IMG/VR virus record: IMGVR_UViG_3300027082_000003
Location: 1 to 41,984 of that record
Origin: a virus
Length of the DNA stretch: 41,984 nucleotides
Direction: 5' to 3' (one strand)
Shown here: piece after piece, positions 1 to 11,100 of the stretch
How positions within the stretch are numbered: position 1 is the first letter of the stretch
How the letters are laid out: every line of letters starts with the position of its first letter
Translations under genes and position numbers: made by a program
Notes under the pieces: generated by a model
Database searches by the model: none
Told to the model about the DNA's origin: nothing
The model's input: only the letters and a program-made list of their open reading frames with translations

Positions 1-196
1 ATCCGGTCAGTATATTAAAAACGCCGATGAATTGAATGATAATCCTTACTTTATGTATAGAGCAGTAATCAAAAGTTATATAGCAGAGTTATTTCCGGAA
101 GATTCGCCGAAGTTATTCAGTTTTGTTTTAGTATTATCAGATAGAGCGCAGAATTTTTGGTCTAAAGATATTACGATACAATTAGAATGGGACTAA
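1..196 (+). CDS. C-terminal end of a structural-region protein (5' truncated by window)
   Basis: An open frame enters at base 2 and runs 64 codons to TAA at 194-196. The visible part ends in a hydrophobic, mixed alpha/beta stretch (FVLVLSDRAQNFW) and finishes with LEWD. It sits 21 bases before the tail adaptor gene and therefore lies in the head-to-tail gap of the late operon. Too little is present to assign a family; a head completion or structural role is inferred only from position. Confidence 0.6.
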   Translation, partial: SGQYIKNADELNDNPYFMYRAVIKSYIAELFPEDSPKLFSFVLVLSDRAQNFWSKDITIQLEWD

Positions 197-217
197 CCTC
201 TTTAAAGGAGGGATAAT

Positions 218-751
218 ATGACAGGTTCAGATATATTAAGTTATGTAGAAATGAGAATGGGCGTAACAGTAGATTCTGACAAGGTTTTAGTCGCTATTAA
301 CGAGGCCTTGGACAGACTTAACGACCACGGCTTATTATACGGAACAATCACAGTTGACGTTACGGACGAGGACGAAGAATACTCTTTGCCTAATGATTTC
401 ACTTTTGTAGAAAAGGTATTCGTGCTTGATGGTGGCGATGTATATTTATACGAAGGGTTTCATTATAGGAACGGTATCATATATTTCAACGATGAAGAAA
501 AATTTGAAATAATAGCGCGTAAAATGCCAAAACATTTAACTGCTATCGGTGACAGTTTTACCGACCTACACAAAATGTATCATCAAGGAGTTAAATTCTA
601 TGTATTGGGTTGGTTTAAAGAAAACGATGATGACCAGGACCCTGCTAGTAAAAAGTATTATAAACGTGCTTTTGATACTTGGAAGAACGCAAAAACACAA
701 TTACACAGGAGTAAAGAAAAGGGCAAAGTCCTTGTGAAACGTCGTGCCTAG
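218..751 (+). CDS. Podovirus tail adaptor / tail tubular protein A-like
   Basis: This 177-residue protein starts at ATG 218 behind a clear AAAGGAGGG. The N-terminus (SDILSYVEMRMG...INEALDRLNDHGLL) has the layout of podovirus adaptor proteins (P22 gp4 / T7 gp11-like): a helical start followed by a beta-rich segment with YSLPNDF. These proteins form a ring of 12 below the portal and join head to tail. The next gene encodes a nozzle protein, the usual partner, and the two overlap by 8 bases. The family call rests on pattern and gene order, not on an alignment; the basic C-terminus (KGKVLVKRRA) is normal for a phage joining protein. Confidence 0.6.
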   Translation: MTGSDILSYVEMRMGVTVDSDKVLVAINEALDRLNDHGLLYGTITVDVTDEDEEYSLPNDFTFVEKVFVLDGGDVYLYEGFHYRNGIIYFNDEEKFEIIARKMPKHLTAIGDSFTDLHKMYHQGVKFYVLGWFKENDDDQDPASKKYYKRAFDTWKNAKTQLHRSKEKGKVLVKRRA

Positions 752-2225
752 TAATTATAAAGTAGCGATGTTAAATGATTTCAGCCCCGGCTTAAACGTT
801 GATTTGCCAGAAGAGTTGGTTCATCGTAAAGAATTAACTATTGCAAAAAATGCAGATATATTAAGTCGGGGTGGTATAAAGAAAAGGTTCGGTAACGAAC
901 AAAAAAATTCGACAAGTTATTCGGCCCAGGTAGAAAATTTAACGGAATGGACAAAACCAAACGGCGATAAACCTAAATTGGCTTTGATTGGTTCAGATTT
1001 ATGCACATTAGACAGTTCTTATGCAAAGACTTCAATACAGACGTTGGCTAACAAACAATTACCGCATTTCTCTTTTCAAGGTAAATTTTATTTCATAGAT
1101 GGTAACGAATATTATGAATATGACGGTTCTAGTGTGTCGGCAGTAACACCAGATGGTTCTAGTGATAATGACCTTTCACCGATAAGGAAATGTAAATACG
1201 CCATTAGACACCCCAAGTCCAACCGGTTTTTCTTCGCAGGAAATCCAGACGATGTTGGGGCAGTTTATTATAGCGAATATAACGCACCTAATTATGTTAA
1301 AAATACAAGTGTTGTATATCCACAGGAAAATGAAGGTGAAGTTATCGGTATAAGGCTTATGTTGGACGCCGTATTGATATTTTATAGAAATGGTATCCAG
1401 GTTTGGCGTGGGCAGGACCCAGAAAAAAACGCAGTATGGGAACAAGTGCCTACCTCTCACGGGGCCTTATCTAGTGACGCAATCGAAATGACTACCCAGG
1501 CTATGTTGACCCTTTCCGACGCCGGTTTATACGCTTTAGGCCCCAATATTATTGGTGTGCCGATGGGAACTGAAACCGAAGGCAGATTTATAGACAATGT
1601 TGCAAAAGATAGAGTGATGTCGATAATAAATTCTATAACGAACCCAGAAACGGCCGTCAGTTTATTTGATAGAGCCAACCAGGAATTATATATTGCTTTT
1701 TGTGATGATGGAACAGGGCGCAATAATAAAGTTTTAGTATATAATTTTTCAACAAAAGGTTTTAGTTTATACGAAGATATTTCAATTAATGATTTTCTAC
1801 AATTAGACGACAATACTATTTTGGCCGGAACAGAAAACTATATAATAGAAATGAATACAGGCACTAGTGATGTTAATGTATCCAATGGAGGCGAAAATAT
1901 AATAGATTTTGCTATCCAGACTTCTGAACTTAATCTTGAACAACCATTTAATCGCAAGAAAGTAGAACAGGTTTTTATAAAGTTTAGGAATTATGGTTCT
2001 TCACATTCTTTTGATATAACACTTATGGTAGATGGTGAAATAGAACAGACTTATACTATATCTGGCGATGATAATAAACCACAGGTTATGACACATCGTA
2101 AGAAAACAACGCTTGTTGGCAACACGTTTAAGATAAAAATTGATGAAAGTATGTATAGTGAAATGGAAATATACAGTATAGGATTTGTCTATAAAGTTGT
2201 TAGAACGGACGGTGAAATCGTATGA
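744..2225 (+). CDS. Tail nozzle / stabilization protein (P22 gp10- or T7 gp12-like)
   Basis: A 493-residue protein starting at GTG 744, which overlaps the adaptor gene and is probably translated by coupling because its own ribosome site is weak. The N-terminus carries DFSPGLNVDLPEELV followed by AKNADILSRGGIKKRFG, the typical opening of podovirus nozzle proteins. The rest is beta-strand rich with repeated propeller-like segments (FSFQGKFYFIDGNEYYEYDG, VYYSEYNAPNYV, NQELYIAFCDDG). Length, order directly after the adaptor and this signature support a tail tube (nozzle) role at the distal end of the short tail. It ends in ATGA overlap with the next gene. Confidence 0.7.
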   Translation: MPSNYKVAMLNDFSPGLNVDLPEELVHRKELTIAKNADILSRGGIKKRFGNEQKNSTSYSAQVENLTEWTKPNGDKPKLALIGSDLCTLDSSYAKTSIQTLANKQLPHFSFQGKFYFIDGNEYYEYDGSSVSAVTPDGSSDNDLSPIRKCKYAIRHPKSNRFFFAGNPDDVGAVYYSEYNAPNYVKNTSVVYPQENEGEVIGIRLMLDAVLIFYRNGIQVWRGQDPEKNAVWEQVPTSHGALSSDAIEMTTQAMLTLSDAGLYALGPNIIGVPMGTETEGRFIDNVAKDRVMSIINSITNPETAVSLFDRANQELYIAFCDDGTGRNNKVLVYNFSTKGFSLYEDISINDFLQLDDNTILAGTENYIIEMNTGTSDVNVSNGGENIIDFAIQTSELNLEQPFNRKKVEQVFIKFRNYGSSHSFDITLMVDGEIEQTYTISGDDNKPQVMTHRKKTTLVGNTFKIKIDESMYSEMEIYSIGFVYKVVRTDGEIV

Positions 2226-2572
2226 CTATTGAGCATAATATGCGTGACCCTAGAGCGCAACAACAAAATGAACAGTTTGAACAAGATATGGAGTTACCGG
2301 CAGAACACTCATATACACATAAAACCGGTGGTGATGATGAAATTACTCCAGGCGATATACAAGCAGAAACACCTTCCGGGGCGCAAAGTAAAGTCGATAC
2401 ACACGAAAGCAAAGATAACCCGCATAGCAATTCACAACCCATAGTTTCTGGAACCACCGCTAATAGGCCTAGTGTATCTAAAATAGGCTATCAATATTTC
2501 GATACTGATTTAGGATATGCTATTTGGTGGAATGGTTCAGATTGGGTTGACGCAACAGGAACAGTAGTATAA
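2222..2572 (+). CDS. Small virion protein with fiber-type C-terminal motif
   Basis: This 116-residue protein overlaps the nozzle gene by four bases. Its first two thirds are polar, charged and probably disordered. The end (ANRPSVSKIGYQYFDTDLGYAIWWNGSDW, split here as ANRPSVSKIG / YQYFDTDLGYAIWWNG) matches a motif common in tail fiber and spike proteins, where a short YFDT...WWNG...W unit caps or joins fiber domains. A fiber-linking or tip role is inferred. It is much shorter than a full receptor-binding protein, and no other fiber gene is visible, so it may be the only recognisable adhesin-like part. Confidence 0.5.
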   Translation: MTIEHNMRDPRAQQQNEQFEQDMELPAEHSYTHKTGGDDEITPGDIQAETPSGAQSKVDTHESKDNPHSNSQPIVSGTTANRPSVSKIGYQYFDTDLGYAIWWNGSDWVDATGTVV

Positions 2573-2588
2573 GAAAGGAGTTGATTTT

Positions 2589-3152
2589 ATGGCTTTTCCT
2601 TGGTTACTATTATCGGCAGGTTTAGGGTTAATAAACGCAGGTCAACGAAAAAAACAAGCCGAGAACCAACCAAAACCGCCCGAAAAAATGTCTTATGATG
2701 AGGCATATGGTAGGGCAGAAGAAATGTTAGAACCACGGTATCAAGAGAATAGAGAACAGGTTATGAGTGATATAAATAATAATCTAGTCAGCCGTGGCTT
2801 TTATGGACAAGCCCCAGGTGACGCTATGAGAGCAGAAACTATGGGCGATATGCAATCACAATATGAAAGTCAGTTAGTAAAAACTGCTATGGATATACAA
2901 AATCAAAATTTCAATATGGACTATAAACAATATCAAGCAAATTTACAAAACGAACAACAACAACCAAATTTAATGGGGACCGCAGGTAAAATACTAGGTG
3001 GCTTTATGGCCGGACCAGGCGGTAGTGCTATTGGACAAGCCTTTGCCCAAAACTTTATGGGACAAGGTAGTGTCGGTGGTATGCCTAGCGGTGCTGGAGG
3101 TTCTACCGGAGTTTCCGGTGGAATAGGTTACACAGATGACTATGCTTGGTAA
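2589..3152 (+). CDS. Probable internal virion / ejection protein, small
   Basis: A 187-residue protein with AAAGGAG before ATG 2589. It begins with a hydrophobic segment (WLLLSAGLGLINAG, residues 4-17), continues as a Gln/Asn/Met-rich helical region, and ends Gly-rich (KILGGFMAGPGGSAIGQAF, then a GGMPSGAGG tail). An amphipathic helix core plus Gly-rich membrane-active segments is typical of podovirus ejection proteins, such as P22 gp7 and T7 gp14 type. Its position between nozzle and two large internal proteins agrees. No direct family match is claimed. Confidence 0.5.
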   Translation: MAFPWLLLSAGLGLINAGQRKKQAENQPKPPEKMSYDEAYGRAEEMLEPRYQENREQVMSDINNNLVSRGFYGQAPGDAMRAETMGDMQSQYESQLVKTAMDIQNQNFNMDYKQYQANLQNEQQQPNLMGTAGKILGGFMAGPGGSAIGQAFAQNFMGQGSVGGMPSGAGGSTGVSGGIGYTDDYAW

Positions 3153-3181
3153 TATAAAGTAACACCGAAGGGGGTGTAATA

Positions 3182-5182
3182 ATGGCATTTGACGATTTTG
3201 CGCAAGGATTTTTACAAGGATTTGGTGAAAGTGGAGGCGTTCAGAAAGTATCTTCCTGGGCGGGTCGCAATATAGCAGGAGGGAAATACTATAATCCGTA
3301 TGACGACCCAGAGTTTATGCGTGATTTGCAGAAGGCACAACAAATGGGTTCTGAAAAAGGCTATCGTGATTTTGCACAGGAATACCATAAGTTTATGCCT
3401 CAAAACGAACAGGGGAATTATTCACCTAATAAAATGGCTAATGATTTCTTTGATATATCACAGAATATTGGAGGTATGGACGCCAACACGCTTAAATCAG
3501 CTATAATAAACAGAGCAATCCAGGGCCGACCATACGAGGACCTTATGCAGACTTATAATCAAAATATACAAGGTGACAAGTTAAGTCCCGATGTTATAGG
3601 AGGGCTTACTCCCCCGGAGGAATCCTGGACAAAGCAGATGATTAATGACCCATACTTTCAATTAGCAGACCAAAGTCCACTTGCGAGGAACGTGTTAGCA
3701 GAAAAATACGGGGAAAACCTTGTAAGAGAGTTTGGTGATAATGTAGTTCAAAACCAAAATCTAGGTTCTAATGTAGAAGAACAGGCGTTGGGTATTTTGA
3801 ATAATTTACTCAACAACAATCAAGGATTTTCACAATTAGAATTATTATCTAAAGGGGCTAAACAATTAAATGACGAAGAAATATCATATTATCAGAACGC
3901 AGGATATAATGTAACAGAATTGAATGAATACCCAGGTTATTATATAATTGGTAACCAGATGCCACAAGAACAACAAACACAAGTTGATATGACTAAATTG
4001 GGTCCGATGTTAAATAGTAATAATAGTTTTGTTAAACAGATGGCCTGGGATAAAATTAAAAGTTCTCAACAAGGCCAAGATTTAATAGATAATGCGACAC
4101 AATATATGAATACGGCAGGTGGTGGACGGGCCGGTTTACAGGCAAGTAGAGCCTATGATAGCACCGAAGATTTCGCACGTGATTTAATATCAAATATGTA
4201 TGCACCACAAATGGAACAACAACAACAAACAGAACAAACACAATATACTATGGAAGAATTTATGAAGTATAGCCCAGAAGAAAAATTAGGGGTTATCAAC
4301 AATCTTTTAGGATATACAAACAGGAATCAAGAAGGCAATATAACAGGGTTTGATGAACAAGGTATCCAAAGATTTATGAATAATTATCCAGGCCTCAATC
4401 CACGTGGTGTTTTAGATTACTATATGCAAAACCAACGTTATTTTGATAATATGATGAAAGAAATGAATAACAAAAATACTGCAAACGGTTATAATTTAGG
4501 CGATTGGAATATCACAGGCGGATATGACGCTTATAATGGTGGAAAACAACTTACTGATACACAATCTGGTATGTTATATTATAGCGTCCCTAATTATGAA
4601 ACTATGGAATTAACTCCCGGACCACCTGTTGTTCAATTTGAACCTGATAATGCGGGAGGTTTAATTGCTAAAACTGTTCAAGTTACCGGTAGTGGTAAAT
4701 ATAGTCAAGAAATTAATAGAAAAGAGAATTTAACTGACCCACAAATATTTGAACAGATAGTTAATACGGCAGAACAAAACAATATTGGTAAGCAAGATAA
4801 AGACGGTAACACTTATTATACAATTAATGGTTATAACCTCTATCCAAACGGGCGTGAAGTTCCACCAGGGGCTTTACAAGAAGATACAAACAAAGGTCCA
4901 GGACCTATCAAACAATTTTTGGGTAATGTGTGGAATAATATTACAGAAGGTCCGGAAAACCAACCACAGAACAAAGGTGATATGAGCAACACTTTTGATA
5001 AAGCGATAAGTGATTTAGAAGAGAATTATAATAAGATGAACCTTGATATGACATTTGATGAATTTTTGGCCCAAACTATAAGCAAGGATAAATATAGAGA
5101 ACAATTAAGAAATAAATATAACTTTAGCGATTACTTACTAGATAACTTTATGAAAATCTATGAGGCTAAAAAGGAGGGTTAA
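3182..5182 (+). CDS. Probable internal virion / ejection protein, 666 residues
   Basis: ATG 3182 follows AGGGGGTG. The protein is rich in Gln, Asn, Tyr and Met, largely helical, with no recognisable enzyme motif. It starts with MAFDDFAQGFLQGFGESGG, resembling the start of the preceding protein in composition. It lies between a small ejection-type protein and the giant polyvalent protein, the same three-gene layout as the internal core proteins of T7- and P22-like phages. The end overlaps the ribosome site of the giant gene, so their translation is probably coupled. The function is inferred from position and composition only. Confidence 0.5.
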   Translation: MAFDDFAQGFLQGFGESGGVQKVSSWAGRNIAGGKYYNPYDDPEFMRDLQKAQQMGSEKGYRDFAQEYHKFMPQNEQGNYSPNKMANDFFDISQNIGGMDANTLKSAIINRAIQGRPYEDLMQTYNQNIQGDKLSPDVIGGLTPPEESWTKQMINDPYFQLADQSPLARNVLAEKYGENLVREFGDNVVQNQNLGSNVEEQALGILNNLLNNNQGFSQLELLSKGAKQLNDEEISYYQNAGYNVTELNEYPGYYIIGNQMPQEQQTQVDMTKLGPMLNSNNSFVKQMAWDKIKSSQQGQDLIDNATQYMNTAGGGRAGLQASRAYDSTEDFARDLISNMYAPQMEQQQQTEQTQYTMEEFMKYSPEEKLGVINNLLGYTNRNQEGNITGFDEQGIQRFMNNYPGLNPRGVLDYYMQNQRYFDNMMKEMNNKNTANGYNLGDWNITGGYDAYNGGKQLTDTQSGMLYYSVPNYETMELTPGPPVVQFEPDNAGGLIAKTVQVTGSGKYSQEINRKENLTDPQIFEQIVNTAEQNNIGKQDKDGNTYYTINGYNLYPNGREVPPGALQEDTNKGPGPIKQFLGNVWNNITEGPENQPQNKGDMSNTFDKAISDLEENYNKMNLDMTFDEFLAQTISKDKYREQLRNKYNFSDYLLDNFMKIYEAKKEG

Positions 5183-5183
5183 G

Positions 5184-8100
5184 ATGGCGGATTTAAACTT
5201 TGATGAAGAAGATTTTAAAGAAAATTATAACCAACAAAACAACAACCAACAAAATAACGACCAACAATCCAAAAAACAACAAAATAATGTCCAACAAAAC
5301 AACGATATGGATTTAAACTTTGACGCGGAGGATTTTACTCCTGGACAATATTCGCCGTCTTTCGACACTCCGGCCGAGTTTGAAATACCTTCCATAGATT
5401 TAGGTGAAATATATAAAGGTGTCAAAGGTGGATTTCAGACCTTTGGCGAAAATATGGGCAAAATACAGAATTTACTTACAGGCGGAACCGCCCAGATGGG
5501 TGGAGGAATAGCCAAAACAGGTGATATGTTTAACGAACTTATAAGACAAGAAGAAGTAGATACTGTATTCGATGATTTTGCCGAAAAATCTTTTAATATT
5601 TCAAAAGAGAGTTTTGCTAAAGGTGAATGGTATCCAGACCAAAAAATTATGGAAGATATAAAACAAGGTAATATCAAGGACGCCGTAGGTAAAGCGGTTC
5701 AAGGGGCTATTAAGAATATACCACAATTAGCCTCTATGCAATTAATGGGTGGTATAGCAGGTGTTGCTGGTCCTGTGACACAAGGTGTAGGTAGTCTTTT
5801 AGGGCAGACCTCAATAACTCCTGCCTTAACAAAGATACCTTTAATATTTTTATCAGCGTCCGCAACAGGACAAAATTATCAGAATTTAGAGGACCGCGAT
5901 GATATATCAATTAATAAAAAAGTTGCCTCTTCTATTGGACACGGGGCGATAGAATTTGCGACAGAGAGTATGGGGACTATGAGATGGGCCGGCGAATTAG
6001 CGAAAAGCAATCCCGTAGCAGACCGCGCCTTGAAGAATCAATTGCATAACTGGGCCAAATATATGGTCCTCAATACAGGTGAACGTGGCCTGGACGAATT
6101 TTCAGAAGAAGTTGTAGCCGGTATAAGTGGCGACCTCTATGATTATGCTTTGGGTATTTCTGATAAGTCGTTCTATGAAATATTAACAAGTTATGACGAA
6201 TACTTTAACGAAGGTATTCCTGCCTTTTTAAGTGCAGGTGGTATGTCGGCAGGAACCACTTTCCAGAACGCTATGGCTATGCGTCAACAAAACCAACAGG
6301 TTAAAGATAGGCGTGTTAAGGCCGACCAATTAGTTAATTGGTTAAAAGATATTCACCCAATGAATTTTGATGAACAGGCCCTAGAGAAAGTTAGAGAGGA
6401 CGCTTTATATAGAGAGAAACCAGAGGCTTTAAGGTATCATTTCCAGGACGTTGCGAACAAGATAGAAAAATATCAAGGTATAACCATAGACGAGGCGTCC
6501 AAACTATTTAACAATATGGTTACACAAAATGTTGATATTCAAGAAGTTTTGCCCGGAATATTAGAAGGCAAACCAGAACAATTAGAGCCGGGTGAAACTG
6601 AAATACCAGAACAAACCGAAGATGAAACAACAATAAAACCAACACAAGAATTGTTGTCTGATTTATTTATAGATGATGAAACAATTATAGATAATCAAAT
6701 CATAGGTGAAGATGGGAAAATAACCTATCAGCCTATGGAAGAACTAAAAAATATTCAAAGAGGTTATGGCAACCCAGAAAACTCTATTTTTACCGATGAA
6801 ACTCAATCTGAATTTACAACTGAATTTAAGCAAACACTTGCTAAATATATTAAAGACAAAATAGATATACAGGAAAATTTTGTGCAAGGTTCAACAAACA
6901 CTTATCAACAATTATTGAGTGGTTTAGAACAAGATTTAGGGGAAACTATACAAGAATCAACACAGGCCGAAGGTGGACAGTTAGATTTTGACGCAGAAGA
7001 TTTTGTGCCGGAAACTTCTTTTGAGTATGAGCAGGAAATATCAGAAGAGGAACAAGCCGGTTTAGAAAATATGATTAACAATATAAACCGCAAGTTGCAA
7101 GAAAACGGTATCGACAATCGTATTGATGTTAAGGTTGTAAATGAAGTTAAGGCTGATTTAACCAACGAATTGTTACAGGAACACGACATAAGAGAAGGCG
7201 AAGAACCACAAGTAGAAGGACGTATTAATATAGAGAATGTTGATAACAAGTTAAATTCTGTTATCGAAGTGGCTTTATCACCGGATAAACCTGTTACAGA
7301 AACAGTTATTCACGAAACCGCTGAAATGTGGCTTGAAATGTATAAACAATCAGACCCGGATAGATTTCAGGCTTTAAAAGATAATATAATCGAACGTGCA
7401 GATAAAGACGATGTTTCTGATGATGAGGCCCGTGAATTTATGGCTAGGTCTTTAACAGATAATATGCTTTCACAACAGACCCAAGACCAACAATCGCAAT
7501 CATTTATCCAGACCGTTGTATCTAAATTTAAAGAATATTTCAAAAAATTAATGAAAAGGTTAAGATATTATAACGAACAGGTATATCCTAATCAACCGAC
7601 AGAGTTGAAAGAACAGGCCGATAGATTTGCTAACGAAGAGTGGGACTATATAGCCACAGAGGCCCAAAAAGCCGATGAATTTATGGCCGAAAGATACGCT
7701 ATTCAAAATAAACCATTTCAATATAAAAACCAGGTTATTGATTTCATAGACCAACATTACAATAATAATGTTCCTTTACAAGAACTTCCAGGTAAATTAA
7801 TGCAGTTGGAAGGTGTCAATAAAAATGCTTTAGAAGAGTTTGGTATATTGGACCTTCTTAATTCAGAAAATGATGTCTTATCTAAAGAGGCCGTTAAAGG
7901 TTATTTAGAGGCGTATAGCCCAGAATTTAAGATTACACAATTAGATTCAAATATTAGTCCAGAGTTAAAAGAACTCAAAGAGGATATCGAAATAGACCTA
8001 ATGCAAAACTATGAAATACCCTGGATTGACGGTGTTGTAGAGGATTTCAACAAAACATTAGAAACTGTTATACCGGCCATTAGTATGGATTTTGCCGATT

Positions 8101-11100
8101 TTCATTTATTCATACCAAAAACCGAAGTAAAAGAACCATTAACAAAAGAGTTGGATAAAACATTTTCAAATTTAAGTCAAGATGATGTTCGAGATTCTAC
8201 AAAGGCAGATTCTAGGCAAGAATTGAATAATGAAACACAAAAACGTTTATACGACATTATAAATAAAAGTAAGTTTGATAACAGACAGGAATGGGCTAAA
8301 TTTATTAAATTTTATAATAACGTTAAAATCAACACAGGGAGGGCAGATTTATTACAAGTTGTCTTTAACTCATTGACTTCTAAAAAGTTTGAATATGATG
8401 AAAACATTCAAAATCCTAATAGAATATTCTTTGATGAAAACAATAACTTTAAACCAAATTTAGCAAAAGATATGTTAAAAAGGGTCGCCCGTATGCGAAA
8501 CGCTTTAGACGATGGTCAACAAACAGTTATGGAGGAAGTTATAGAAGGCAAAAAAATAAGTGACGAGGAAGTAGAATCGTTAATTGATGATTACGTAGAA
8601 CAAATAGATAAATTTTTAAATGAAATGCCCAATAAAGAATTAGAAGTAAGACAAAAAATAATAGATAAATATAACAATGTGGTTAAAAATAATTATATAG
8701 GCCAAAACCAAGTCGAAAACATAATAAATCCTAAAATGTGGAATGAACACAATAGCCCAAATTATGATAGTGAAATAGTAAGGTTGACAACAGAATTAAT
8801 TGAAGAAACACCACAAAATAGTTCAATAGATTGGGCTGAAACGGTCCCTATTGAACAATGGCAAAGTATTAAGGGGATAGTAGAAAACTTCACAGAAGTA
8901 GCGCCGAAGATAGAGGAGTATTTTAAAACCGTTCACAGAATGGAAAACACAGATAATACCAAATATGTAAATTATACATTACGCCATAGAGGCGAAGAAT
9001 ATGAAAACAATAATTACCGCGAAGTGTTATTAAGATTAAAAGAAGGCGTTATTGAACACAGGGGTCATTTTAGCGAACAACCTAATGTTTTATATCATAT
9101 GCGCATAAGGGACGCTTTATCTAAAACCCAAGAACAATATGAACAGGACGCAGTTAATGATAAATTTGCAGACCGAACATTATTTCTAGAAGAGGTCCAA
9201 AGCGATTATTTGCAGGAAAAAGGCAATATTTATCCGTTTAAGTTGCCAGAACAAGTAATATCTGAATTAAATAAAGAAATAGATAATGTCCGTCCTGTTA
9301 TATCTAATCTAGCGCACTTCTTTAAAATAACTAACGGTATGACTTACGAACAAATTCAAAATGAGCTAAATAAACTAATTGATAGAAACAGTTTAGAACT
9401 ATTTACTATATTATCGGAGGACGCACAAAGCACACTCAAAGATTGGATATTGCAGAAAGCACCGGTAAGAGATATAGAAACTGTCGAAAAAAGGTTTAAG
9501 AGAAGGTTCAGTAATAAAAAATGGCGCAAAATTAGAGAAAATATTATAGAACGTGGAGTAATAGAAACTCAAAATGGTAAAGAAGTTTTTGGGCCTTTAT
9601 ATCAATTAGGGAACAATATAGAACAAGGTTTAAGAGAGTTGAGAGGCGAAAGAGAAGGGCGTAGATTTAGTGAAGGTTTAAGCGCTGAACATTTACAGTT
9701 TTTACGCGACAATACACCAAATCAACACAATCCTTTGGCTAGAGAGTTTTGGGGCCAGGAAGGTGAAATAGGTCAATACAGGAATGTTTTAGGTCGCGAG
9801 GCCTGGAAATCTTTAGCGTGGCGACACGCTTTACGTCTGGCAACCGAAGAAGGATATGACCGTTTAGCCTGGACTTTACCCGCCCAACAAGCAGAAAGGT
9901 TTTTAGATAGTTGGGAGGATTTTTATGAAAATATATATTTCAAAGACGCTAACAAATATTTAGCGAAGGAATTTGAAAGGGCCGGTTTAAATTACAGAGA
10001 TTTCACAGACTTTGTTATAACAGGTTATGAAGATACTTTACCAGAAGGCCCAGATTATAGTTTCGCCGAGTTTAAGGACAAGATTTTAAACCAATACTAT
10101 GAAGTAGATTATCAAGAACAACTTGGTAGTGGCGACACAAATGTATATACCGATGAAATACAAGCAGATAGTGTCGAAGAGGCCAGGAGTGAATTTAAGG
10201 ACTTATACCCGGACGCAATAATAAATAATATAAGAGAAATTAAAGCCGGAGGACAAGGCGACCAAATGGGTTACTATATGAATCTATCCGTTGAGATACC
10301 AGAACAATTACGCGAGAAGTTTGCCCAGGAAGATATATCATTATATGACATAAGGACCAATGACGCTGATGTTATATTAAGACAATATAATGAATGGTTC
10401 CCGGCTGAACAGGTCCAACCTGTTGATGTGGGTAACGAAAATGTAGGGTTTACTTCTGATAATACAGTTAGTCACGAATATGAATATCAATTATTAGACA
10501 TACAAGATATTATGGCCTCTTATCATTTCAACGACAATACATTGAACGCCGTAAAGACAGAAGGATTTCCTAAATTCGCACAACCCAGACTTGCGCGTGG
10601 CGAGAAATTAGACGCGTCAGAGTTAAGGCGTAAATTATTAACCATAAAACAGAGGGGATTAAATCCTAAACTTTGGCTTATTCAGAACAATCCTATGCTA
10701 TCAGAAGGTTCCCCTGTGGTCTGGAATTATAACAACAGGCCGATAGTGGTCGTTGGTAACAACAGATTCAATCTTATCGACCACCTTTACAGAAACAACC
10801 GGGGCGAAGAGTATAAAGAAGTATTAAAAGAGAACGCTGAAAAAGTAGGAATCGACCCGGCTCAAATAGATAATATGGATAAACCGATTATCGTAAGAAA
10901 ACTATCAGACGATGTAATAGATGAAGATATAGAGAAACTTGCCTTTGAAGGTAACAAAGAGGGCAAAGAGAAGATGGACTATCAATCCTTATCTATGCAA
11001 TTGAGTGAATATATAGACAATAGTTTCATCGGAATGTTGGACGCAGAATCCTCTATAACTTCACAGAAAAATTCAGACGCGGTTGCTAACTTCTTACAGG

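Noticed and set aside
1176-1813. Two minus-strand frames inside the nozzle gene
   Set aside because: They are antisense to a well-supported structural gene and have no ribosome sites.
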